Source of the DNA: Clostridia bacterium
GTDB lineage: Bacteria > Bacillota_A > Clostridia > Peptostreptococcales > Anaerovoracaceae
Length of the DNA stretch: 5,470 nt
Direction of reading: 5' to 3'
Assembly: GCA_024403175.1 (NCBI GenBank)
Contig: JAKSSI010000099.1
Coordinates: 1 to 5,470 of the forward strand
Below are positions 1 through 5,470 of this stretch, in pieces. Below the pieces are notes generated by a model, which searched no databases, was not told where the DNA came from, and was given only the letters and a program-made list of their open reading frames with translations. Both the position numbers and the translations under genes were made by a program. Positions within the stretch are counted from its first letter, which is position 1; each line of letters begins with the position of its first letter.

Positions 1-330
1 ATAACCATGGAAGATATTCTTGAAGAAATCGTTGGCGACATTTGGGATGAAAACGACGAAATCGAAGAGGAAGAAGTTATTGAAATTAACGAAACTACTT
101 TCGAGCTTGATGGCGATATCTCTGTTGCAGATTTCTGCGAAACTCTTCACATTAACGAAGAAACTTTCGAAACAGAATCCGATACTGTTGGCGGTTGGGT
201 GCTTGAACACTTTGAAGTATATCCGCATGATGGCGACGGTTTTGAAGACGAAGATCTTCAGATTAGAGTTACCATACTCAGCATAGTGGACAGAAGAATT
301 GATAAACTTTTAATCGATGTGTTAAAATAA
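1..330 (+). CDS. CorC/HlyC (CNNM-type) transporter family protein, C-terminal part (5' end outside window)
   Basis: The reading frame is open from the first base (Ile-Thr before the first Met at 7), so this is the tail of a larger gene rather than a 107-residue protein. The ITMEDILEEIVGDIWDE stretch is the characteristic end of the second CBS domain in CorC/HlyC proteins. An acidic linker follows, then a CorC-type transporter-associated domain: TVGGWVLEHFE, a glycine/acid-rich turn, then RVTILSIVDRRIDKLLI. Known relatives have an N-terminal DUF21 membrane domain plus a CBS pair and are linked to Mg2+/Co2+ efflux or Na+-coupled Mg2+ export; that membrane part is not visible here. The gene ends in TAA and the next gene starts 4 bases later, so the two are probably co-transcribed. 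The family call is firm. The transported ion is inferred from the family only. Confidence 0.9.
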   Translation: MTMEDILEEIVGDIWDENDEIEEEEVIEINETTFELDGDISVADFCETLHINEETFETESDTVGGWVLEHFEVYPHDGDGFEDEDLQIRVTILSIVDRRIDKLLIDVLK

Positions 331-334
331 AACC

Positions 335-697
335 ATGATTTATACAGAGAAAAACAATTTAGGGGAAATTACTTTTAATAAGCTGGTTTTGGCCGAGCTT
401 ATTCAAAATGTTCTTCAGCCATGGGTTAGTTCAGGTAAGATAAAACTGCTTAATCAAAAGGATGTTAAGCAGACATCTAAGGGTGTTTATATTTGCCTGC
501 ACATATCTTTAGCTATGGGCGAAAGTACCAGCGAAGTTGTGAAAGCTCTGGCTGTTTCTCTTGCTGAAGGTGTTACTGAAACAATTCAAATAGCACTTGA
601 TGATGTTGTAGTAGTTATTGATACAATGTTTACTCAAAAGGGTAATAACGTAGAGAGAAATATCAGATACAGCTATAATGCCAACAAAGACTACTGA
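335..697 (+). CDS. Asp23/Gls24-like (DUF322) small protein
   Basis: This 120-residue protein has the layout of the Asp23/Gls24 family. It opens with a GEITFNKLVLAELIQNVL segment, comparable to the family's GxIxIxxxVxxxIA start. A central strand (GVYICLHISLAMGES) is followed by an amphipathic helix (TSEVVKALAVSLAEGVTETI), and a final strand (ALDDVVVVIDTMF) matches the family's closing V-x-V-x-V-x-V pattern. It has no signal peptide or membrane segment. Family members are linked to envelope stress and membrane-associated scaffolding, but the exact role here is unknown. The gene starts 4 bases after the CorC stop with no clear Shine-Dalgarno site, so translation may be coupled. Its last 20 bases overlap the start of recG. 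In many Firmicutes an Asp23-like gene and a DAK2-domain gene (yloU-yloV in Bacillus) precede recG; the DAK2 gene is absent between the two here. The sequence is divergent, so the family call is moderate. Confidence 0.62.
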   Translation: MIYTEKNNLGEITFNKLVLAELIQNVLQPWVSSGKIKLLNQKDVKQTSKGVYICLHISLAMGESTSEVVKALAVSLAEGVTETIQIALDDVVVVIDTMFTQKGNNVERNIRYSYNANKDY

Positions 698-2732
698 TAA
701 AATAATAAGCCTTTCATCTCCTATAACCGATATTAAAGGTATAGGCCCAAAGAAAGCAGAAAATATCTATCGCCTGGGGGTTAAAACCTTAGGCGATAGT
801 TTAGATTTGTACCCAAGATCCTACGAAGACTTCCGTAATGTTAAGAACATTGCACAGATTCAAAACGAAGACAAGTGCCTTGTAAGAGGCGTTGTTATCA
901 TGGCAAGATTCGGAAAGGGTTTTGGCAGAAAGAGGACTTTACATGTTCTTGTTGAAGATAAAACAGGACGCATGGAAGTTCTTTTCTTTATGGCCGGATT
1001 TATGAAATTCGAGCAGGGTGAACTTTATAATTTCTTCGGAAAATGTAAAGTTGAAAACGGCCGCACTATAATGTTCCATCCAACATATTCTAAGTATGAT
1101 GGCGACGAAGGCGGAATACTTCCTGTTTATCCGCTTACAAATGGGATTACTCAAAAGGATTTAAGAAAGCTTACAAGGCTAGCTGTAGACCACGCTGTTG
1201 AGATGCCTGAAACTTTGCCACAAAGCGTTGTTTTGGAATCGCATCTTTGCTCTAATATTTATGCTATTTCAAACGTTCACTATCCAGAAGATGACGATAA
1301 ATATAAGGCTGCAAGATATAGACTTGTTTATGAAGAACTCTTTTATCTAAAGAGCGCTTTGGCTATTTCAAAGTCTATGGGTAGAGATAAAAAGCAGGGT
1401 CATGTTTTCGATGGGCCATATGCTATGGACTTTGTGGGTAAGCTTCCGTACAAATTAACAGGAGCGCAGCTTAGGGTTTTAAACGACGTTTTAATTGATA
1501 TGAAGAAAGACGTTCCAATGAACAGACTTGTTCAGGGCGACGTAGGTTCGGGTAAAACCATAGTGGCCGAAGCATCCATTGTTCAAGCTGTAAAATCGGG
1601 CTTTCAGGCGGCGTTTATGGCTCCAACGGAAATTCTTGCATACCAGCATTATGAAACGCTTAAAAAGGATTTTGAGGGCGAAGGCATTAATGTTGATATC
1701 ATTACAGGATCTATGCCTGCAAAGGAAAGACGTCTTGCTTTAGAAAGACTTGCAAGCGGCGAAACTCAGGTGGCAGTTGGTACACACGCACTTATTTCTG
1801 CTGGTGTTGAATATAAAAATTTAGGACTTGTTATTACAGATGAGCAGCATCGTTTCGGTGTTTCGCAGCGCAGATCTTTATCTGAAAAGGGCGAAAATCC
1901 TGATGTACTTGTAATGACTGCTACACCAATTCCTAGAACTCTGGCAGTTGTTTTATACGCCGATTTAGACATTTCTATTATTGATGAAATGCCTCCTGGA
2001 AGAATTCCTATAATTACAAAAGAATTTAATCAGAAGAACAGACAAGATGCTTATGATTTAGCTTTGTCTCAGGTAGATGAGGGCAGGCAGGTTTATATTG
2101 TAGCGCCTCTTATTGAAGAATCCGATGCGGTTGAAGGCCAGAGTGCAGAAGAATTGTACGAAGAATTTAAGAAGCAGTACAAGGGCGTAAACGCGGCTCT
2201 TCTTCACGGTCAGATGTCGCAAAAGGAAAAAGATGAAATAATGCAAAAGTTCTACAGCGGCGAAGTTCAGGTACTTATTTCTACTGTTGTTATTGAAGTA
2301 GGTATCAATGTTCCAAACGCTACTGTAATGCTTATAGAAAATCAGGAGCGCTTCGGTTTGGCTCAGCTTCACCAGCTTAGAGGCCGTGTTGGTCGTGGTA
2401 AGCATCAGTCTTACTGTCTTCTTGTTAGCGGCGACGATACAGAACTCGCCAAAGAGCGTTCTAAGATAATGTGCAATTCAAACGATGGTTTTGTTATTGC
2501 CGAAAAAGACTTAGAAATGCGTGGTCCGGGCGAATTCTTTGGCTACAGGCAGCATGGTCTTCCTCAGCTTAAATACGCCGACCCAATAAAGCATGCGAAA
2601 ATTGCCGATGAGGCAGGCATAATGGTTAACAAAATCTTAACTGACGACCCAAAGCTTACAAAGCCTGAAAACGCAGTATTTTCAGAGAAGCTTAAAGAAA
2701 AGTATATGAAGATTGATAATATTATTTTATAA
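678..2732 (+). CDS. recG: ATP-dependent DNA helicase RecG
   Basis: RecG is a superfamily 2 double-stranded DNA translocase that remodels stalled replication forks, drives branch migration of Holliday junctions and resolves R-loops. At 684 residues it is full length for the family. It starts with a helix-hairpin-helix-like DIKGIGPKKAENIYRLGV (18-35), followed by the OB-fold wedge region (roughly 60-160). Helicase motifs are intact: Walker A QGDVGSGKT (286-294), Ia MAPTEILAYQH (314-324), DEQH box (388-391), III TATPIPRT (414-421), IV LLHGQM (508-513), V STVVIEVGINVPNA (535-548) and VI QLHQLRGRVGRG (563-574). The C-terminal translocation hairpin motif GPGEFFGYRQHGLP is at 616-629. ATG 678 is the only good start: it keeps the N-terminal motif, and the next Met is near residue 75. 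There is only a weak purine tract (AGAGAG at 652-657), so translation is probably coupled to the overlapping upstream gene. ATA isoleucine codons are common here, unlike in the two downstream genes. Confidence 0.98.
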   Translation: MPTKTTDKIISLSSPITDIKGIGPKKAENIYRLGVKTLGDSLDLYPRSYEDFRNVKNIAQIQNEDKCLVRGVVIMARFGKGFGRKRTLHVLVEDKTGRMEVLFFMAGFMKFEQGELYNFFGKCKVENGRTIMFHPTYSKYDGDEGGILPVYPLTNGITQKDLRKLTRLAVDHAVEMPETLPQSVVLESHLCSNIYAISNVHYPEDDDKYKAARYRLVYEELFYLKSALAISKSMGRDKKQGHVFDGPYAMDFVGKLPYKLTGAQLRVLNDVLIDMKKDVPMNRLVQGDVGSGKTIVAEASIVQAVKSGFQAAFMAPTEILAYQHYETLKKDFEGEGINVDIITGSMPAKERRLALERLASGETQVAVGTHALISAGVEYKNLGLVITDEQHRFGVSQRRSLSEKGENPDVLVMTATPIPRTLAVVLYADLDISIIDEMPPGRIPIITKEFNQKNRQDAYDLALSQVDEGRQVYIVAPLIEESDAVEGQSAEELYEEFKKQYKGVNAALLHGQMSQKEKDEIMQKFYSGEVQVLISTVVIEVGINVPNATVMLIENQERFGLAQLHQLRGRVGRGKHQSYCLLVSGDDTELAKERSKIMCNSNDGFVIAEKDLEMRGPGEFFGYRQHGLPQLKYADPIKHAKIADEAGIMVNKILTDDPKLTKPENAVFSEKLKEKYMKIDNIIL

Positions 2733-2741
2733 TTAGGCATT

Positions 2742-3290
2742 ATGAGAATTATTACAGGTAGTCTTAAGGGCAGACGTTTAAAGAGCCCTAAAACATATGA
2801 TGTAAGACCAACTTCCGATAAGGTTAAGGAAGCAATGTTTGATATGCTTTATCCTTATATGCAGGAAGAGTTTGTTTGTATGGATGTCTTTGCTGGTTCT
2901 GGAAATCTTGGACTTGAAGCTATTTCCCGTGGGGCAAAGATGTGCTATTTTTCTGATGCTTCAAGAGAAAGCTTAGCGCTTGTAAAAGAAAATGTTAAGT
3001 ACTGTGAAGTTGAAGACCATGCTGTTTTACTGGCTGGAGATTTTAAGGCAAACATCAGACGTGTACACGATAAGGTTAATATCTACTTTGTAGATCCACC
3101 ATATGCAGCTAAGCTTATTCCTGAAACGCTTAAGGCAATTGATGCTAGCGGCAATTTGGCTCCAGGAGGGGTAGTTGTTTGCGAATATTCCCATAAGGAT
3201 GAAATGCCTAGCCAGCTCTGCGGTTTTACAGCTATCAAAGAGAGAAAATATGGCGCCATTGGCGTAACTATTTATACGAAGGATTATTAG
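2742..3290 (+). CDS. rsmD: 16S rRNA (guanine(966)-N(2))-methyltransferase RsmD
   Basis: RsmD is an S-adenosylmethionine-dependent methyltransferase that makes m2G966 (E. coli numbering) in 16S rRNA during small-subunit assembly. At 182 residues it is the normal family length. Diagnostic motifs are MRIITGSLKGRRL at the N-terminus, RPTSDKVKEAMFDML (22-36), the cofactor-binding loop DVFAGSGNLG (48-57) with GLEAISRGA after it, and the catalytic DPPY (118-121), which corresponds to the N/DPPY motif of N-methyltransferases that modify exocyclic amines. It lies 9 bases after recG, an arrangement common in Firmicutes. Only a weak AGG (2735-2737) precedes the ATG, so coupling to recG translation is likely. 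In many relatives coaD (phosphopantetheine adenylyltransferase) follows rsmD, but here an unrelated hydrolase gene follows. The stop codon TAG forms part of the next gene's ribosome-binding site. Confidence 0.96.
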   Translation: MRIITGSLKGRRLKSPKTYDVRPTSDKVKEAMFDMLYPYMQEEFVCMDVFAGSGNLGLEAISRGAKMCYFSDASRESLALVKENVKYCEVEDHAVLLAGDFKANIRRVHDKVNIYFVDPPYAAKLIPETLKAIDASGNLAPGGVVVCEYSHKDEMPSQLCGFTAIKERKYGAIGVTIYTKDY

Positions 3291-3294
3291 GAGG
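3289..3294 (+). promoter_or_regulatory. Strong Shine-Dalgarno site overlapping the rsmD stop codon
   Basis: AGGAGG lies 5 bases before the ATG at 3300 and shares its first two bases with the rsmD TAG stop (3288-3290). It is the strongest ribosome-binding site in the window and fixes the hydrolase start at 3300 rather than the internal Met codon at 3315. Ribosomes ending rsmD translation could cover this site, so re-initiation or coupling is possible. Confidence 0.85.
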
Positions 3295-3299
3295 AAAAC

Positions 3300-4142
3300 A
3301 TGAAGTTTGATTTAATGGCAACTGCACATATGACTACTTCTCACGAAGTTGTTCCTGCAGTAAAAATGTTCGATAATCTTGCATTCATCGGAACTATTGG
3401 AACAAACTGTCTTCTCATCGAAACTAGCGAAGGCCTGATTCTTTTAGATGCAATGTGGCCTGGTCAGTTCTATGAAGATTTGATTGAAGATGGAATTCGT
3501 TCTCTTGGTTACGACCCAGCAGATATCAAGATTCTTCTTATCAGCCATGGACATCCAGATCATTCTGGTTGCGGAAAGCACTTTATCGATAAGTACGGTG
3601 CTGTTCCTTATATGTCTAAGGTTGACTATGATTTCGAAATTGAATTCTGCAAGAAGGCAAACAACCCAGATTGGACATTTGATTTTGAAGTTGATCATTT
3701 CCTTGATGAAGGTGACGTTCTTACACTTGGTGACACAAACATTTACTGCTATTCTACACCGGGTCATACACCAGGCGGACTTTCCTTTGTTATTCCAGTA
3801 AAGGATCAGGGAAGAGACCATGTAGCAGCCCTTTGGGGAGGCTCCGCACCACCACCAGTACTTGAAGCAAATTACCAGTACATTAGATCTTTGGATCATT
3901 TCATCGAAGCTTGCAAGAAGCATCATGTAGATGCAGACCTTATGAACCACCCAATTTTAAATAACGGTGTTGAAAGACTTGCAGTTTTAAGAAATCGTCT
4001 TGATCAGGTTGCAAACCCATTTGTAATCGGCGAAGAAGGTTACATTCGTTACACTGAATTATTCAGAATTCTTGCTGAAGACAATATCAAGAATGGTGTA
4101 ATCGACTTTACTAAAAAAGAAACTTTAAGTGGTAATAAATAA
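3300..4142 (+). CDS. MBL-fold metallo-hydrolase resembling the subclass B3 beta-lactamase fold
   Basis: This 280-residue enzyme has a complete di-metal site. ISHGHPDHSG supplies H83, H85, D87 and H88, TPGHTPGG supplies H156, and MNHP supplies H217. This set matches the six ligands of subclass B3 metallo-beta-lactamases, and the tail (NPFVIGEEGYIRYTELF, then ILAED) resembles the C-terminal helix of that group. The start of the fold is visible in GTIGTNCLLIETSEGLILLD (31-50). There is no signal peptide, whereas true B3 lactamases are exported, so this is most likely a cytoplasmic hydrolase of an unknown ester, amide, lactone or thioester. A WGGSAPPP segment (179-186) lies near the likely active-site rim. 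It has a strong AGGAGG site and sits 14 bases before a transporter gene, suggesting the two act on the same compound. None of its 21 isoleucines uses ATA. The fold and metal site are firm; the substrate is unknown and an antibiotic-resistance role is not supported. Confidence 0.9.
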   Translation: MKFDLMATAHMTTSHEVVPAVKMFDNLAFIGTIGTNCLLIETSEGLILLDAMWPGQFYEDLIEDGIRSLGYDPADIKILLISHGHPDHSGCGKHFIDKYGAVPYMSKVDYDFEIEFCKKANNPDWTFDFEVDHFLDEGDVLTLGDTNIYCYSTPGHTPGGLSFVIPVKDQGRDHVAALWGGSAPPPVLEANYQYIRSLDHFIEACKKHHVDADLMNHPILNNGVERLAVLRNRLDQVANPFVIGEEGYIRYTELFRILAEDNIKNGVIDFTKKETLSGNK

Positions 4143-4150
4143 GGATAGGG
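4142..4150 (+). promoter_or_regulatory. Ribosome-binding region of the transporter gene
   Basis: The short gap between the hydrolase stop and the transporter ATG carries two purine-rich pieces, AGGA (4142-4145) and AGGG (4147-4150). The second lies 6 bases before ATG 4157, which is good spacing. The first overlaps the TAA stop of the hydrolase. No terminator fits in this 14-base gap, so the two genes should share a transcript. Confidence 0.6.
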
Positions 4151-4156
4151 TAAAGA

Positions 4157-5362
4157 ATGGAATTTTGGACAGTATGCTCAGCAATGGCCGTAATCTCATT
4201 GCTGTTTGTAATCGGAAATGCAGTTTCCGTAAAAACAAAAGGTTATGTTAACTCTGTACTCGTTGCAGTAATCGTTTTCCTTGTACTTATGTACACAGGA
4301 ATTGTTCCAGGAACTGTAACAGCTACTGCAGGTCTTGCAGGAATGGTAGGAAGCTTTGTTATTCCTTTCTGCATTATTGACGTATCTTCCAGCTTAAAGC
4401 TTAAGGATCTTAAGTCTGAATGGAAGACAGCCGTTATCATTGCTGTTGCTACAGTTGGTATTGCAATTGTATGCGCTACAGTTGGTATTCTTACAATTGG
4501 AAAGGCAAGAGCTATTGGTGCAATCGGACCTCTTGGCGGTGCACTTCTTGCTACAACTATTTCCCAGCAGATGGCTACAGCTATGGGTGCTCCAGACGTT
4601 GCAGTATTTGTTATGGTAGTACTGCTTCTTCAGATGCTTTTAGGTCTTCCTATCGCATCTTTCTGCCTTAAGAGATATATCGGCAGCATTAGAGTAAACA
4701 ATGAACTTGTAAACTATATGAACAGTTCTAAGGTTGCTACAGCTGCTTCAGAAGCAACAGTTGCAAAGAAGGAACGTGGCTTTATGAAGTATGTTGAAGG
4801 TAACTACTGGATTTTCTTCAAGGTTGCTCTTATCGGTTTTGTTGCTTATACAGTGGGAACAGCACTTGCACCAGTTACAAAGAGCGTTATTAATGCAAAT
4901 CTTTGCTATCTTCTCTTTGGTTTTGCTGCTGCTGAAATCGGTTTCCTCGACAGAGGTCCATTAAAGAAGGCTAACTCACAGGGCATCATTTACTTCGCTC
5001 TGTTCTCACTTCTTCTTTCCACATTTGCAAGCGTAAGCCTTCAGGTACTTCTTTCTCAGATTGTTCCTGCTGTTGCTATCATTCTCATGGCAGCTGTTGG
5101 TATGCTTGTTCTTTCTGGAGTTGTTGCAAAAGTTCTTAAGATTAATCCATGGCTTGCAATGGGCATTTCCATGTGCTGCTACATTGGCTATCCAGGAAGC
5201 CAGATTGCTGCAGAAGAAGTTATCAAGGGAACAACAGATCTTACTGAAGAAGAAGCTGCTGCATGCACAGCTATGATCGTTCCAAAGATGATTCTCGGTT
5301 ACTTCGTATCCGCTATTACATCTATCGTTGCAGCAAGTGTTGCGGTTGGATTCATGTTCTAA
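4157..5362 (+). CDS. Multi-pass membrane transporter with inverted-repeat layout, GltS-like architecture, substrate unknown
   Basis: This 401-residue protein is almost entirely hydrophobic, with about ten or more membrane segments: roughly 3-22, 31-49, 55-76, 91-114, 118-135, 146-170, 216-239, 245-263, 274-298, 303-326, 332-350 and 370-400. A single long hydrophilic loop (about 172-215) splits it into two halves. Each half contains a helix pair followed by a glycine-rich, broken-helix motif: GAIGPLGGALLATTISQQMA (121-140) in the first, and GISMCCYIGYPGSQIAAEEV (336-355) in the second. Such paired discontinuous helices are typical of secondary carriers of the GltS, KdgT and bile-acid transporter type fold, in which the two repeats insert in opposite directions. 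I do not recognise the exact family or substrate. It directly follows the hydrolase gene and shares its codon bias (no ATA among 37 isoleucines), so it is likely co-expressed with it. A secondary carrier is the best reading, as no ATP-binding site is present. Confidence 0.7.
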   Translation: MEFWTVCSAMAVISLLFVIGNAVSVKTKGYVNSVLVAVIVFLVLMYTGIVPGTVTATAGLAGMVGSFVIPFCIIDVSSSLKLKDLKSEWKTAVIIAVATVGIAIVCATVGILTIGKARAIGAIGPLGGALLATTISQQMATAMGAPDVAVFVMVVLLLQMLLGLPIASFCLKRYIGSIRVNNELVNYMNSSKVATAASEATVAKKERGFMKYVEGNYWIFFKVALIGFVAYTVGTALAPVTKSVINANLCYLLFGFAAAEIGFLDRGPLKKANSQGIIYFALFSLLLSTFASVSLQVLLSQIVPAVAIILMAAVGMLVLSGVVAKVLKINPWLAMGISMCCYIGYPGSQIAAEEVIKGTTDLTEEEAAACTAMIVPKMILGYFVSAITSIVAASVAVGFMF

Positions 5363-5470
5363 TTAAACTCTTTTAGTTAAATATTAAAAAGGCATTTTGT
5401 GTTTCCCGTAGGGACAATCTGGGATACCGGTTCTTGGTTGTTGCGAGCCGCAAGGCGATGCAAGAACCCC
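5363..5470. other. Non-coding 3' region with short inverted repeats, cut by window edge
   Basis: After the transporter stop, about 35 AT-rich bases are followed by a GC-richer stretch with two possible hairpins. The first is TCCC (5404-5407) with GGGA (5411-5414) around a GTA loop. It could be extended by TTGT (5397-5400) with ACAA (5414-5417) if GTT(T) bulges out. The second is a perfect 8-base arm pair, GGTTCTTG (5429-5436) and CAAGAACC (5461-5468), enclosing GCC-GCAA-GGC (5447-5456), which forms a GNRA-type tetraloop. TTGC (5441-5444) can also pair with GCAA (5460-5463), in competition with the outer arm. This could be a terminator whose T-tract lies beyond the window, a dispersed palindromic repeat, or the 5' end of a structured RNA or leader. 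No coding frame or clear promoter is visible here. The strand is unknown. Confidence 0.45.

Noticed and set aside
2058..2405. Open frame of 115 codons on the - strand inside recG
   Set aside because: It overlaps conserved helicase motifs IV to VI, so the codon pattern is explained by recG. The translation is low in recognisable structure.
3225..3251. TTTACA followed by AAATAT inside the end of rsmD as a promoter for the hydrolase
   Set aside because: The -10 match is poor and the spacing (15 bases) is short. Such matches are frequent in AT-rich coding sequence, so it was not listed as a feature although an internal promoter remains possible.
3444..3950. Open frame of 168 codons on the - strand opposite the hydrolase gene
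   Set aside because: It lies wholly inside a gene with intact catalytic motifs, has no ribosome-binding site, and its translation is rich in Cys, Met and Trp with no recognisable domain. It is best explained as a shadow of the + strand gene.
3300..4142. Hydrolase as an antibiotic-resistance beta-lactamase
   Set aside because: It shares the metal ligands of subclass B3 but lacks a signal peptide and sits beside a metabolite-type carrier. The fold is used by many non-lactamase enzymes, so resistance cannot be claimed.
5363..5380. Possible terminator hairpin right after the transporter stop (TTAAACT with AGTTAA)
   Set aside because: The stem is only about six AT-rich pairs with a bulge, has no GC core and is not followed by a T-tract, so it is not a credible intrinsic terminator.
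1..5470. CRISPR array, transposon ends, tRNA or rRNA genes
   Set aside because: No regularly spaced direct repeats, transposase-like frames or recognisable structural RNA sequences were seen on either strand.

Overview
The window reads as a compact stretch of chromosome from a low-to-moderate GC member of the Bacillota, probably a clostridial-type anaerobe. This rests on three things: the recG-rsmD gene pair, a small Asp23/Gls24-like gene just upstream of recG (a typical Firmicute arrangement), and Shine-Dalgarno sites of the AGGAGG kind. No species can be named from sequence alone.

All genes lie on the + strand and are packed head to tail. Positions 1-330 hold the 3' end of a CorC/HlyC (CNNM-type) membrane protein gene whose start lies outside the window. 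A short Asp23/Gls24-like gene (335-697) follows after 4 bases and overlaps the start of recG (678-2732) by 20 bases. rsmD (2742-3290) follows after 9 bases. Next come a cytoplasmic metallo-beta-lactamase-fold hydrolase (3300-4142) and a multi-pass inverted-repeat membrane transporter (4157-5362). The last 108 bases (5363-5470) are non-coding and contain short inverted repeats, one with a GCAA tetraloop, cut by the window edge.

The window falls into two functional halves. The first is housekeeping: envelope or ion homeostasis (CorC, Asp23-like), replication-fork rescue (RecG) and ribosomal RNA methylation (RsmD). The second is a hydrolase-transporter pair that sits where coaD is commonly found after rsmD. 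The pair has clear ribosome-binding sites and uses no ATA isoleucine codon (0 of 58 by hand count, against about 13 of 47 in recG). This suggests it is expressed more strongly than the housekeeping genes or has a different origin. The most plausible reading is that the transporter moves a small metabolite and the hydrolase acts on it, but the substrate cannot be read from the sequence. I see no CRISPR array, transposase, tRNA or rRNA.
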